Assembly: GCA_037127255.1 (NCBI GenBank)
Contig: JBANSL010000008.1
Location: 7,807,396 to 7,871,395 of the forward strand
Direction of reading: 5' to 3'
Source of the DNA: Persicaria tinctoria
Taxonomy: Eukaryota; Streptophyta; Magnoliopsida; Caryophyllales; Polygonaceae
Length of the DNA: 64,000 nt
Shown: positions 11,934-24,202 of the stretch, one piece after another
How positions within the stretch are numbered: position 1 is the stretch's first letter
Layout of the letters: each line of letters starts with the position of its first letter
Position numbers and translations under genes: made by a program
The notes under the pieces: model-generated
The model's database searches: none
Told to the model about the DNA's origin: nothing
The model's input: the letters and a program-made list of their open reading frames with translations, nothing else

Positions 11934-13360
11934 TCGAGCAGTAACAATGAACTCTAAATATGCTTCATCTCCAAAAGAAAAGAGCAAAAACAGCTCATCC
12001 TTTTTGTGTTTGTCTCTGGGATGGTTAAAGCCCTAATTTTGGGTCAATTACAGTCTGTTTTTATAACAACATGAATTGGGATTTGGGAATTGAATCATTA
12101 ATTTAGAATATTATGAGAACATTGCAATCTCACACAATGATTTGAGAATCCAATTTGCCAGCTACAAATTGCAACTATCCCAACATTCCCTGACCCCCAA
12201 AGGACGCATCTTTACGAGGGAGGAATGAATGTGAATGGGAACACATGTACACATTGGATCTCATCCACTCATATATATATGACTTTAATAGATTGAATGT
12301 ATCACACCAAGTTCATTGTTAAACATCAATTACATTCAAGTATATATACATATAGTACTAGTTTACATTTTCTATATATGTATATAGAACTCACCATTGC
12401 ATCAGATTTTAGGTATATTTGATGAATACATTCATTCCAAACAAATGTACAGTACTCCTCTAAACAAAAAGGAAAATCAAGTGTTCATTGGTGTTATGTT
12501 CGATCTTAATTATATGAAGAGTTTTTAAAGTATAATCTCTACCGTATTTGATACATTTTAATGTTTAAGATGAGCGAAGGTCCCACGTATCACCCATGGG
12601 GTTTAACATGGGCGAATTTATTAATTTCTACTTCCTGATTCAGGAGGGGCGCATTTGTATCCGCATAAAGTTGAACTTTTGGATTTTTTTTTTACATGGA
12701 TTGGGACAAATAGAAAGGGATATGGAGAATAGAAATTGAGATCGATTCACTACAATAAGTTCAATTACTTCATTTTTTCGTGTCTTGTGTGCATCTCGAC
12801 GTATATTTGCCTAAAGATTCTCAGAAGTTTTTGTCAATTGCAGTTGAAAATGAAGTTGTTAATATTCCAACGGATAGTAGTCTAAATACTTTTGGCACAA
12901 CTATTTCCACATATTGTAATAAGTTCTTCCCCATCAACAAATATGTAAACTAATACAGAAATATGATTTTTTTACTTGTAAAAATACCTTTGATTTGCAT
13001 CATTTTAGAAAATCACCCTGTTTTTTTTCTTCCATTAAACAACTTGGGCTTTTTTACACTTGTGACCCTCCCAAGTTTCAATTATTATTACCGGGTAACC
13101 TAATCATTGTTCTTTCCTATGGGTATACACATTCCACATACCCCCCACCAATACGTGATATTAATTGTATTTTTTTTTTTTTACAATTAATTTCCAGGAA
13201 ATATATAAATTTAAAATTTCCTTTACCCTCCAAAAATATATTTTCCAAAAAGTGGACCCGTGTGGATGATTGATGACGACAGCTTGACAGCCCCCAAAGC
13301 TGGCAAAGCGTTAATCGCGCGCGCGCGCGTCCACACTCCTTACGGTGAGCCCTCGCGCAC
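11934..13360. other. Intergenic DNA downstream of GAE
   Basis: AT-rich sequence with no gene I can support. An alternating GCGC run (13315-13328) lies 33 bp past the GAE stop codon and probably in its 3' UTR. Confidence 0.5.
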
Positions 13361-15835
13361 TCAATCCTCACTTTCCCCTTTTACCCTCGGCTTGACCCCG
13401 TAATACCCAACGTACCACTTGACGAACTTCCTGAGCCCGGTCGCCAGGTCGGTAGTGGGCCTGTACCCGAAGTCCGCGCTGGCGCGCGTGACGTTAGCGT
13501 GCGTGAAAGGCACGTCACCGTTCCTCGGCATCGTGATCACGCGCCTCTTCGCCTTCACCCCGAGCAGCGACTCGAGGATCCCCACGAGCTTCCCGACCCC
13601 CACGGGGGCCGTGTTGCCGAGGTTGTACACCCTCAGCTGGGCCGGCCCCCGCTTCTTGCCCCCGCTGCCGGTGCTCTTCTCCGCCGTGTCCAGCGCCCCC
13701 AGGCACCCCTTCACGATGTCGTCGATGTAGGTGAAGTCACGCGCCACCTCCTTCCCCTCGGCGGTCTTGTAGACGCTGATTGGCTTGCCGTGTAAAATGT
13801 CCTTTGTGAAGAAGAAGTAGGCCATGTCGGGCCTCCCCCATGGCCCGTATACGGTGAAGAACCTGAACATTCACATATCGGAATATCGGATTAATAAGGT
13901 ATTTAATTTTAATTTTTTTAAAAAAAAATTGTAAATCATAATCTAGAATTTAAGTTGGGAACATCGTAAATCATTTTTTTTTATGTAAAATCGTAAATCA
14001 TAATCAAGGATTTAAGTTGGAAACATCGTATTAATGCAAATAAGACATGAAAGTGCCCACTACACGTCGGCACATCATACGGGCACAAAAATCTAGAAAT
14101 TTTTGCCAAAAAATTAAATAAATAAAACTCTAGAAATAAATACTGTATTATGATTCCGATCAAAAAAAAGAAAGAGAGATTGATTGATGCTAAATGTAGA
14201 TTATATTCTTAATCATACGGAGTAATAGCTAATGTCTTACCGTATAAATGATAAAATATTTTTACATCTAATCATTACTATACTTTTTAGATCACCTCTA
14301 TCCTCCTCTTCATAAATTTAAAAAAAAACAAATAATTTAATATTAAAGTCTAATCATTACACTTAGCGCGTGTTTGGCAAATTGGGGGTTTTTTAGGAGT
14401 TGTGGTTTTTTCAAGAGGTTGAGTTTATTTGGGGTATTATGGAGGTGTGGGAGGTGGAGTTTTTTTTTAAAAAATAACCTTGTAAAAAAGATGAAGGTGT
14501 TTGGTGGTTGTAAGGTTTATAAAAGGTTATTATAGTGAAAAAGTCCAAAATGTCCTTCATAAATGCTAGGAGGCGAAAGGGGCAAAAAAAAAGTGGAGGG
14601 CAAAACTGACATTTCAAACCTCCACAAAAAAATAAACTCAACCTTAACCTCCGAAACCTAGGGGGGCAGCTTCCATTTTCAAGAAAAATAAACTCAAAAT
14701 TAACCCCAAAACCCCAACCTAAAACCCTTGCCAAACACAGAGGTTAAATTTTTTTTAACCTCTTGAAACCTAATATAATACGCTATCAAACAGGGCCTTA
14801 ATCTAATTTTTATATCTAATTATTACATTTAATCAGGTCCTTAATTCTCGTGTTCCGTCGTAAGACAGGTATAATAAATAAAATAAGCCAGAAATTATTT
14901 CATAAGTTATACAATTTAGTATTATTTTAATTTTTTTTAGGATTACTCTATTTTTATTTAGGATTTTCGATATTTATTATAAGCCAGAAATTAAATCTTG
15001 AATAAATTATTAATTACCTGAGTCCGGTGAGCGAGAGGCCGTAAATGTGGTTATAGGTGTGGGCGATCCCCTCGCCGGCTTTCTTGGTGGCGGCATAGAG
15101 GCTGGCGGGGCGGTCAGTGCGGTGCTCCTCGGAGAACGGGTTGTCAGTATTGAGCCCGTAGACGGAGGAGGAGGAGGCCCAGACGATCGCCGGCTGTGGG
15201 TCGGCGGCCTTGGCGACCTCGAGGAGGCTGACGAAGCCGGCGATATTAGACCTCACGTAGGACTGGGGGTTCTGCATTGCATAGCGGACGCCGGCCTGGG
15301 CGGCGAGGTGGAGGACGTGGGTGAAGGGGACGAGGTCGAACAGCTTCGAGAGCGTCGGGGAGTCGTTGAGGTCGGCCTCGACGACAAACACCTGGTGGCG
15401 CGTGAGGAGCCCCTGGCGGGCGCGCTTCAGGGCGGGGTCGTAGTACGAGTTGAAGTTGTCGAGGCCGACGACGCCGTCCCCGCGCCGCTTCAACGCGAGG
15501 GAGCAGTGCGTGCCGACGAAGCCGGCGGCGCCGGTGACGAGGACGGAGAAACCGGCGGGGCTGCGCGGGGTGGCGGAGCGGCGGACCTGCTTTTCCCAGA
15601 CTCCGCCGCCGGCGCCGCCGTGGAAGAGGAGGTTGTGGGCGGTGGTGTGGAAGGCGGCGTCGGGGGAGGAGAGCTGGGGGTGGTGGACGGAGAAGTAGAA
15701 GACGAGGAGGAGGGCGGCGAGGACGGTGGCGCGGAGGAGGAGCTTGGAGGAGGCGTGGAGGAGCTTCGTGTGGTTCACGCGCCGTAGGTAGCTGTTGTAA
15801 CGCTCCAGCTTCGTCGGGTCCACCGCTGACGCCAT
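13361..15835 (-). CDS. GAE: UDP-glucuronate 4-epimerase (GAE family), two exons
   Basis: The enzyme interconverts UDP-glucuronate and UDP-galacturonate, the precursor of pectin, in the Golgi. Exon 1 runs 15835-15018 and exon 2 runs 13862-13361. The donor reads CTCAG|GTAA and the acceptor TTCAG|GTTC, so an Arg codon is split. The total is 1320 nt, 439 residues, close to the roughly 430 of known GAEs. Residues 32-50 form one hydrophobic segment, as expected for a type II Golgi anchor. The NAD-binding TGAAGFVG is at 101-108. SSSSVYG is at 221-227, and the catalytic YxxxK is Y247 to K251. Exon 2 supplies the FFTVYGPWGRPDM motif. Both exons are much richer in GC than the flanks. The intron (15017-13863) splits the gene after the catalytic motif and holds a MITE. 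Which GAE paralogue this is cannot be told. Confidence 0.95.
14366..14797. mobile_element. Tourist/Harbinger-like MITE in the GAE intron
   Basis: The element lies between two TTA copies (14363-14365 and 14798-14800). The ends are GCGCGTGTTTGGCAAA and, inverted, GGCCCTGTTTGATAG, which fit the GGSCNTGTTTGG-type ends of PIF/Harbinger MITEs. A second, stronger inverted match (TGTTTGGCAA.. with ..TTGCCAAACA ending near 14738) suggests an older inner terminus. The interior is a foldback. The 107-codon frame on the minus strand here is part of that foldback, not a gene. Confidence 0.65.
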
Positions 15836-16233
15836 TTACTTGACAGACTAAAATAATTAGATTCGTTGATTAATAATCTGGAAAGTAATCGATTCTTGAT
15901 TTTCCGGCGAGGGCTGCGTGGGATTCAGGGAAGGAGCCCTGAAGAGTGGAAGCCGGAGGGAGTGTGGGGAATATAAAGGAGAGGAGACGGTGATATGGAT
16001 GTGAAATGACGGAAATGCCCTTTTGGGTACATAGTGTTCCCAATTATGCCAGCTAATGCGTGTTGTTCGATCCTCGGTGGAAAAAAGGCGTTTATTACGT
16101 ACATGTACTGTCCTCGTTGAATTAACTTCTGTCAATTTTATTTATTTTCAAACTATTTTATATTTATTCTGATTTTAAAATAAATAATACGTAGTACTCC
16201 GTAGTATTTTTTTTTCCCTCCCTTTTTTGGTAA
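15836..16233 (-). promoter_or_regulatory. GAE 5' UTR and upstream region
   Basis: A TATA-like CCTTTATATTCC on the minus strand (about 15970-15981) lies about 140 bp upstream of the GAE start codon. The leader between them is CT-rich. No other element end is apparent before the Helitron-like repeat at 16234. Confidence 0.4.
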
Positions 16234-17225
16234 CTAGTTTAGTACAGTGCGGTCTATTTTCTTAAATTAATACATTTACTATTAAAAAATGTATAAAGAA
16301 TTTCTGTAAGTAAACTTTAAACTCTAAACATTGTTAATTATTATATAGTTAACGGTAAAAATGAAATCTATAGGAGCCGAGCCTTACCTTTGTATCTTTC
16401 ATTTTGCAATTAATTACTATCGATATATATATGAAAATCAAATCATAACCACCTGCTCAGTAAATCCTATCGATATATATGATTAGTTGTACTTATCCTA
16501 TCGGTATATATGATTAGTTCTATTTATTAATTATTAATTACTCTATCGTTTATAAGGACATTAATTTGATTTGAAATTAATTAATTAACAAATCCTATCG
16601 GCATATATAATCATAATCACCTCATCGGCAAATCCTACCGACATATATTAATTATCGCCTTAGGCCCCCATAGATTTGCTATCGGCATATATTAATTAGA
16701 GTACTTAATTAAATTAATTATAGTAATTAACTAGTTTAGTACCCGCACTATTGTGCGGTATATTATTTTAAATTAATACATTTAATATTAAAATGTATAA
16801 AAAATTTCTGTAAGTAAACTTTAAACTCTAAATACTCCTCACATCTAAACATTGTTAATTATTATATAGTTAACGGTAAAAAATGAAATCTATGGGAGCC
16901 GAGTCTTACCTTTATATCTTTGAATTTGTAATTAATTACTATCGGCATATATGAAAATCAAATCATAACCACTTGATCGGCAAATCTTATCGGTATATAT
17001 CATTAGTTGTATTTATCCTATCGGTATATATATGATTATTTCTATTTATTAATTATTAAATACTCTATCGTTTATAAGGACATTAATTTGATTTAAAATT
17101 AATTAATTAACAAATCATATACCGCCCGATCGGCAAATCCTATCGCATATATTAATTATCACTTTAGGCTCCCACATGTGTTACCGGCATATATTAATTA
17201 GAGTAATTAAATAAATTAATTAGAG
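16234..17225 (-). repeat. Direct duplication of about 496 bp, each copy beginning with a Helitron-like 3' end
   Basis: AACTAGTTTAGTAC occurs at 16232 and 16729, and the sequence after each copy matches over about 490 bp with small changes. Read on the minus strand, the second copy ends with the hairpin CCGCACAATAGTGCGG (plus 16743-16758), an 8-base spacer and CTAG followed by T, the signature of a Helitron 3' end. The first copy has lost one arm of the hairpin. Inside each unit CCTATCGGTATATAT motifs repeat several times. Confidence 0.6.
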
Positions 17226-17415
17226 TAATTAATTAACAAATTAAAAAAAAACCCTACTTCAACAATCAATTATTCGGCATATCTTAAAAGTTAAAACTAA
17301 TTGGATAAGTGGGATAACAATCAATTAATATTTTAATTTTTAAATCAAATTCTTTTTTATTATTAATGTAATTAATCTAATTAATTAAGTAACAAATCCT
17401 AAAAAAAAGCTACTT

Positions 17416-17444
17416 TAAAAGGAGAAGTCGTCGACTTCTCCTTT
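17416..17444. repeat. Near-perfect palindrome
   Basis: AAAGGAGAAGTCG is followed directly by CGACTTCTCCTTT. A related inverted pair with a longer spacer lies at about 18838-18880 (AAAGGAGAAGCCG.. ..CGACTTCTCCTTT). Both follow a GCTAC(A/T)TTAAA motif, so they are copies of the same end sequence. Confidence 0.7.
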
Positions 17445-17888
17445 AATATGAGATTGCAACTCGATGAGATCAAATCAGAAGCCGAAGAACTTCAATTTCT
17501 AAATTCTAACTAACAAATCTTAACAATTAATAATAAATCTAGCTTACCAATTAACAAATCCTATAATAAAAAAAAAAAAATCCTACTTTAAGATTTGGTT
17601 ATATCCTAAATGAGATGAGATTTTCTAACTAACGAATCTTAACAATTAATAACAAATCCTATAATAATAAAAAGGAATCCTACAACAATAGCCATGGAGG
17701 GCACATGTGTGGTGGCGCCGCCGTCGATCTTTGCCAATGGGAGCAAGACGAAGCCGATGACATGGGAACAGTCGTGCTCGCCTCCCAGTCGTGCTCACTC
17801 TCTCAAATAATAATGATGATCTGAAGTACAGATGCTTCAATAGTGTATATATATGAGCCTGCTGCATTAAGCAAATTCAAAATAATGT

Positions 17889-18323
<435 letters not shown>

Positions 18324-19081
18324 CTATAATAAAAAAAATCCTATTTAAAATTCGATTATATCCTACTAAGATTTTCTAACTAATAAATATTAACAATTAA
18401 TAACAAAAAATCCTATAATAAAAAAAATCTTATTTAATATTCGATTATATTCTACTAAGATTTTCTAACTAATAAATATTAACAATTAATAACAAATCTC
18501 ACTAAATCCTACTAATTAATAAATTCTATAATTAAAAAAAAGGATTTGGTTAAAAAAAAGATTTAGCTACGCCGGATGAGGGATTTAGGGGATCCAAATC
18601 AATCATTTATATTAAGATAAGGCAGGTAGACTACGATACTAACCAAATATTTGATTAGATAAGTTTAGATCAAAATTAATAGTATATATTTAAATCGTTG
18701 ATTTTTAAGATTTGATTAGGATCTAAACTTATATAATTAAAAATTAAAATAATGAACAATTAAAATAAATCAATTAAAAATAACCCACCATTAAAATAAA
18801 TCGATTAATCTAAAAAATTAAAAAAAAATGCTACATTAAAGGAGAAGCCGCCACATGTCGTAGGCGACTTCTCCTTTAGTATTATAATATATATTTGCCA
18901 TGTTGATGAGGTGGAAGTCAAATTTCTTTTAGCGTGTTATTGATTTAAATGACTTGTGTATTTTATATGCAGCGGCTGGATTTTGGTTAAGGTAAATTTA
19001 ACGCGTACGACTGCAAATTCACCCAGATTTTATTGGACCTTCATATATATTATTGTGTACGGCGGAGTGAGGGGTAGGGTG

Positions 19082-19276
19082 CAGGGGCGGATCCTGGATC
19101 CCATTCTGGGATTATTTGAAGGTAAATTTTTTATCATTTCGATAATGTTTAAAGGTAAAAAAAAAAATTTTTGTAATTTTTTTTCCGGATTGGGGATGCT
19201 TGACTGAAAATATTAAGGAATTAACACTAAATATATATATTTTTTTTTATGCTCAATACATAAGGATCCGCCCCTG
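19082..19276. mobile_element. Small hAT-like MITE nested in the larger hAT element
   Basis: 195 bp with perfect 14-bp inverted ends CAGGGGCGGATCCT. The flanks GTAGGGTG and GTGGGGTG match at seven of eight positions, as an aged 8-bp target duplication would. No coding capacity. Confidence 0.75.
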
Positions 19277-19552
19277 GTGGGGTGGAGTGTGTTTGGGGTG
19301 CTCGAGCACCCCCGGTCGGAAAAAAATATATATTTTTTTACCTATATTTAGTATTTTTAAGGTAATATAAGATTTTTAAAGGATATTAGGATATTTACAA
19401 TAAGAGTGTTGTCTAGTTTAAGTGGTAAAGTAAGAATGGGAGGAGAACCAAAAGATCTTAGGTTCAAATCTCAAATGCTTTATTTTTTTTTTATTTCTTT
19501 TACTATTTCTTTAATTCTTGGTCATTTCTATCTATTTTTTTTTTATCAACTA

Positions 19553-19781
19553 CTCTCTCCGTCCAAAAATACATGCTCTTTTATTTTTTAGCACGTATTT
19601 TTAGGAGCTAAAAACTATATAAAATATTAACTTTTTATTAATTTTTTTTATTAATTATAAATTTATTGATAACAAGTTTATAATTATTAAAAAAATTAAT
19701 AAGAAAGTTAATATTTTATATAGTTTTAACTCCTAAAAAACGTGCATGAATAGTAAAGTGACATGTATTTTTGGACGGAGG
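19553..19781. mobile_element. Stowaway MITE nested in the hAT element
   Basis: The ends CTCTCTCCGTCCAAAAATACATG and their inverse lie between TA copies (19551-19552 and 19782-19783). The centre is a long palindrome around AAAACTATATAAAATATTAA. Confidence 0.85.
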
Positions 19782-19796
19782 TAATATTTTATTAAA

Positions 19797-20095
19797 AAAA
19801 TATCATATTTATGTTTTACTATATCATTAATTCTTTTTGATTTATCTCTATATTTTTTGTGTTTCTATCGACTATTTCATTTAAAAAAATGTCATATTTA
19901 TATTTAAATTAAAAAATCACAATTTTAGTGTTTTTTCATTAAAAAAATGTCATATTTATGTTTTACTATATCATTAAATATTCTTCTTGATTTCTCTTTG
20001 TATTTTTTTGTTTCTATCAACTATTTCATTAAAAAAATGTCATATTTATATTTAAATTAAAAAATCACAATTTTAGTGTTTTTTCAATATTTTCT
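19797..20095. repeat. Tandem duplication inside the hAT element
   Basis: A unit of about 150 bp starting near AAAATGTCATATTTATG and including ATCACAATTTTAGTG is present twice. The corresponding stretch of the 11374 copy has it once. Confidence 0.7.
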
Positions 20096-20209
20096 TAGAA
20101 AAAATCTTCTTAATAAGTATACACAAAAAAAAATATTTCACGAAATTTTTTTAGCACTACTCGGAAATAAATCCTGGCTCCGCCACTGATTGTGTATATA
20201 AGTTAATCT

Positions 20210-20404
20210 GTATACATCAATCACAAATTGGTGTAATGGTTGTGGGGTTACATCCCATGCCAACAGATTCGAAGCTTGAATCCTGTTGGAAACATGGAAA
20301 CGCTTTTGAGTGAGACTGTGGGAGGGTCAACCATTTAAATGGGTCACACTGTGTCTGTACCTGATCCAGATATACAGATATACTGGACTAAGATTAAAAA
20401 AAAA
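20210..20404 (+). mobile_element. tRNA-derived SINE with poly(A) and target duplication
   Basis: A box A-like TGGTGTAATGGTTG (about 20230) and a box B-like AGCTTGAATCC (about 20271) stand about 40 bp apart. The body ends in a run of A at about 20394-20404. AGTTAATCT occurs before (20201-20209) and directly after the A run (20405-20413), a 9-bp duplication. The structure fits a SINE moved by LINE machinery. I do not recognise the family. Confidence 0.6.
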
Positions 20405-20546
20405 AGTTAATCTTTGTACTAAGATTTTAACATTTTTTGCATCAATAATTGCATATTTTACTGGTGATGAATGATTTCCTATAAAAACAAACTTATTGTT
20501 GTAAACCATTGATGTATCCCGACCAAAAAAAAAATTCAACAGTGTA
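20405..20546. other. Short spacer between SINE and Copia element
   Basis: No gene is visible. An inner A-run near 20525-20534 could be the tail of another retroposed fragment. Confidence 0.4.
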
Positions 20547-20689
20547 TACGGTGATAGATTACATAGGTCTTAATATTGTATAGTGGGCTAAAAGCCCATT
20601 AAGGTCCAATACCTTTGTAACCTATATATATGTTATATCAATGAATGGAAACCCTAAGGAGGACTTTACATCAATTCTATCATTCTACA

Positions 20690-20700
20690 TGGTATCACAG
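20690..20700 (+). promoter_or_regulatory. Primer-binding site of the short-LTR Copia
   Basis: TGGTATCACAG directly follows the left LTR. It matches the tRNA-Met type primer site except for C in place of G at the ninth base. Confidence 0.75.
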
Positions 20701-20819
20701 CCTTTTCTTCCTAACGGAACCCTAAATTGATCCTCCCGCCTCCTCTGTCCGGCTCACCGTCGCCGATCATCCTCTTCCACTGTCTCTCTCTCGCTCCCTC
20801 ACTCACATCACTTGTCTCC

Positions 20820-23800
20820 ATGGCTCTCTACGATCACCAACATCACTCCTTCTCTGGATACTCTAGATATCCTACCCCTCGACATGCCGGTCCTCAGGCC
20901 TCTCTGACATCGCCTGACCCAGGCTATGTTCCGTCGGCGCTGCATCACGCCTTCTCCTCTACACATCCGACATCTCCAGACTCTTCTTGGTACATGGACA
21001 CTGGTGCCACCTCCCACATGACGAACTCCTCAGGTAACCTCTCATCTATTTTCTTTAAGGGTCCTGCCCACTCTATTATCGTCGGAAATGGTGGTCGTCT
21101 TGCTACTTCGGGAATTGCCCACGCCAAATTACAGACCCCAACCCACCTACTACACCTCAACAATGTCCTTATTGCCCCAAAGATTGTCAAAAACCTTATC
21201 TCTGTCCGTCGGTTCACTACTGACAACAACGTTTCCCTTACGTTTGATCGCTATGGTTTCTCTGTGAACGATCTTACTACGGGGGTTACTCGCATGAGAT
21301 GTAACAGCACCGGGGAGCTCTACCCTGTCACACCACCTCCCGCGTCCAGTCAGTCGTGTCCGGTCGCCCTCTCGGCATCATCGTCCAGCCTGTGGCATGC
21401 ACGCTTGGGCCATCCCAGCGCTGCCGTTCTAGATGTCCTCCGTTCCCAGAACCTTGTCACCTGTACTAAAGACCCACGTTCTGGTTTATGCTCTTCCTGC
21501 CAACTAGGCAAACATGCCAGACTGCCGTTCCAACGATCTTTGACCTCTACCCTTGCTCCCTTTGATATCATTCACAACGACATTTGGACCTCTCCCGTGC
21601 CTAGCAAGGAGGGTCACAAGTACTACCTCTTGTTTCTGGATGATTACACTCATTACTTATGGGTCTTCCCGTTGCATTTCAAGTCCCAAGTGTTTCCTAT
21701 TTTTGCCAGATTTTATACCTACATCAAAACACAATTCCACATGTCCATCAAATGTTTCCAATGTGACAATGGTCGTGAATTTGACAACAAAGACTTTCAC
21801 TCCTTCTTTGCCGCAAATGGGATCTCATATCGCTTGTCTTGCCCCTATACTTCTCAGCAGAATGGCAAGGCAGAAAGAATCATCAGAACCATTACCAACA
21901 TGATGCGCTCTCTCCTCTTCCACGCATCTATTCCCCTTCCCTATTGGCCTCACGCCTTATCCACCACATGTTATCTCCTAAACATTCTCCCTTCCACTAC
22001 CCTACACAATCGCTCGCCAACTCATACACTTTATTACGCCGAGCCTAGGTATGATCACCTTCGCACCTTCGGGTGCTTGTGTTTCCCAAACCAGTCATCC
22101 ACAGCCCCGCACAAGCTTCACCCGCGCTCCACTCCATGTGTCTTCCTAGGCTATCCGTCTGATCATCGCGGTTACATTTGCCTCAATATCAAGACCCACA
22201 AGATCATTCTCTCACGTCATGTCACCTTTGATGAGTCGCGATTTCCCTTCGCATCTCTCACACCCCCTGTGTCGTCGACAGAGTCTGATTCACCATTGCC
22301 TCACTTCATTCTTCCCCAGAGCTCTCCCGGTGCTCCTGCGTCTCCCTCTCCCCCACCTACCTCGCCACCCCCCACCACAAGACCACACACCCGCAGCGTC
22401 TCCGGAGTCTTCCGATCCCGTCAGATCGTCTCCATGACCACCGTCCATCACCCCGCTATCCACCGTCCATCACATCGCCAAACACCCTCGTCTCCCCTAC
22501 GTGCGGCACCCGCCGCAGTCCTTGCGGCGCCCGCCGCAACCCCAAATGCGGCACCCGCCGCATGTTTACCCTCCCTGGCGGCGCCCGCCGCACACCCTGC
22601 GGCGCCCGCCGCAACCCACTTTGCTGCACCCGCCGCTTCGTACCCCCCTGGGCGGCGCCCGCCGCACCTGCACCCGCCGCCCCCGTCCTTCCCGGCTCCC
22701 AGACCTCCCTCTCCCCCATCCCCACCTCCCACAAAACAGCCCTCCTCGACCCGAATTGGCAGGCGGCTATGCTCGACGAATACAGGGCCCTTACAAAGAA
22801 TGGTACTTGGGTTCTTGTCCCGCGCCCTCCAGCGGCGAACGTCGTTCGTTGTTTGTGGCTCTTCCGTCACAAGTTCCGCTCTGATGGGACGTTGGAGCGC
22901 TATAAAGCACGTCTTGTCATCAACGGTCGATCCCAGCAGGTAGGTATTGATTGTGATGAGACCTTCAGCCCCGTGGTCAAGCCTGCCACTATCCGGGTGG
23001 TATTGAGTTTAGCTCTGTCGCGCAAATGGGTCATTCATCAGCTGGATGTCAAGAACGCTTTTCTGCATGGTCACCTGAATGAGACAGTCTACATGTTTCA
23101 GCCGCCGGGATTTACTGATGCCGATCTTCCTAAGCACGTCTGTCTCCTGAAGCGCTCTCTGTATGGTCTGAAACAGGCTCCACGAGCTTGGTTCCAGGGC
23201 TTTGCTTCTCATTTGCTCCGCTTGGGTTTCATTGGCAGCCGCTCGGATTCGTCCCTGTTCATCTTTCGCAGAGGCTCCGACATGGCATTTCTGCTACTAT
23301 ATGTTGACGACATCATTCTCACCGCCTCTTCTGATGCTCTTCGGACGTCGATTATTTCACGGCTAAGTGCTGAATTCGCTATGTCAGATTTGGGCCAGTT
23401 GTCTTACTTCTTGGGGGTTGCTGTTCAGCGGCATGCGTCTGGGCTTTTCCTCTCACAGAGTAAGTATGTTGCTGAAATTGTTGCTCGGGCTAACATGAGT
23501 AACTGCAATCCGGTCGCCACCCCTGTCGATACATCCAACAAGCTCAGCGTTCACTCTGGTCCTTTGGTTGATATCAGTTACGCCGTTCAGCAGATCTGCT
23601 TGTTTATGCATGCACCCAGGGAACCCCACTTTCATGCCTTAAAGCGGATCATTCGGTACATCAGCGGCACGCTCGAGCTCGGCACCACGATCACTCCTTC
23701 CTCTAAGCTTGACCTTGTTGCATACACTGATGCGGATTGGGGTGGTTGTCCTGACACGCGTCGCTCCACGTCTGGTTACTGTGTCTTCCTCAATGACACC

Positions 23801-24202
23801 CTTGTGTCGTGGTCGGCCAAGCGTCAGTCCGTCGTGTCTCGCTCCAGCGCTGAAGCCGAATACAGGGGCGTTGCCAACGTTGTCTATGAGTGCTCTTGGC
23901 TCCGCAATCTCCTGCTTGAGCTCCGTTGCCCTCTTATGAAGGCCACTCTGGTCTACACTGATAACATTTCGGCAGTCTATCTGGCTAGCAACCCGGTCCA
24001 ACATCAACGCACGAAGCACATTGAGCTTGATCTCCACTTCGTCAGGGACAAGGTTGCCATAGGACATGTTCGCGTTCTCCATGTCCCGTCCTCATATCAG
24101 TACGCTGATATTTTCACCAAGGGTTTACCTAGACAGTTGTTCTTTGATTTTCGCTCCAGTCTCACTGTACGACTCCCTCCAGTTTCGACTGCGGGGGTTT
24201 GA
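20820..24202 (+). pseudogene. Copia pol polyprotein with frameshift and internal deletion
   Basis: The ATG at 20820 gives a short non-Gag leader and then protease (WYMDTGATSHM, Asp at 20997). Pre-integrase (LWHARLGHPS), integrase (HNDIWTS, QCDNGREF, QQNGKAERI) and a Pro/Ala-rich linker follow. The frame then ends out of phase. Reverse transcriptase and RNase H are in another frame that is open to 24202 (YVDD at 23300-23311, DADWGG, SSAEAEY). The frame change maps to the linker, most likely at the C6 run 22643-22648. A further in-frame deletion before ISYAVQQ (about 23570) removes about 20 residues that Copia enzymes normally have there. The TGA stop is the first three bases of the right LTR. 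Confidence 0.9.
22480..22690 (+). repeat. GC-rich minisatellite in the Copia linker
   Basis: Imperfect repeats of a 14-24-bp unit built on CGGC(A/G)CCCGCCGCA, encoding Ala-Ala-Pro-Ala-Ala runs. It lies between integrase and reverse transcriptase, where the reading frame is lost. Confidence 0.85.

Larger units (their letters stand above)
19060..20188. mobile_element. hAT-like non-autonomous element, second copy of the 11374 family
   Basis: A perfect 8-bp duplication ATTGTGTA flanks it (19052-19059 and 20189-20196). The right end is ..ATCCTGGCTCCGCCACTG. The left end CGGCGGAGTGAGGGG matches the inverted right end if three bases (AGT) were lost. The internal tRNA-like part (about 19409-19473, TTTAAGTGGTAAAG and AGGTTCAAATCTC) and the flanking sequence match the 11374 copy. 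It is enlarged by a nested hAT MITE, a nested Stowaway and an internal duplication. Confidence 0.72.

Noticed and set aside
13419..13795. Two plus-strand frames over GAE exon 2
   Set aside because: They lie antisense to GAE exon 2 in very GC-rich sequence, where few stops occur. No family match.
15047..15787. 246-codon Gly/Glu-rich plus-strand frame
   Set aside because: Antisense shadow of GAE exon 1. The composition reflects the GC-rich sense codons.
22448..22870. Two Gly/Ala-rich minus-strand frames
   Set aside because: Translation of the GC-rich Copia minisatellite on the wrong strand.
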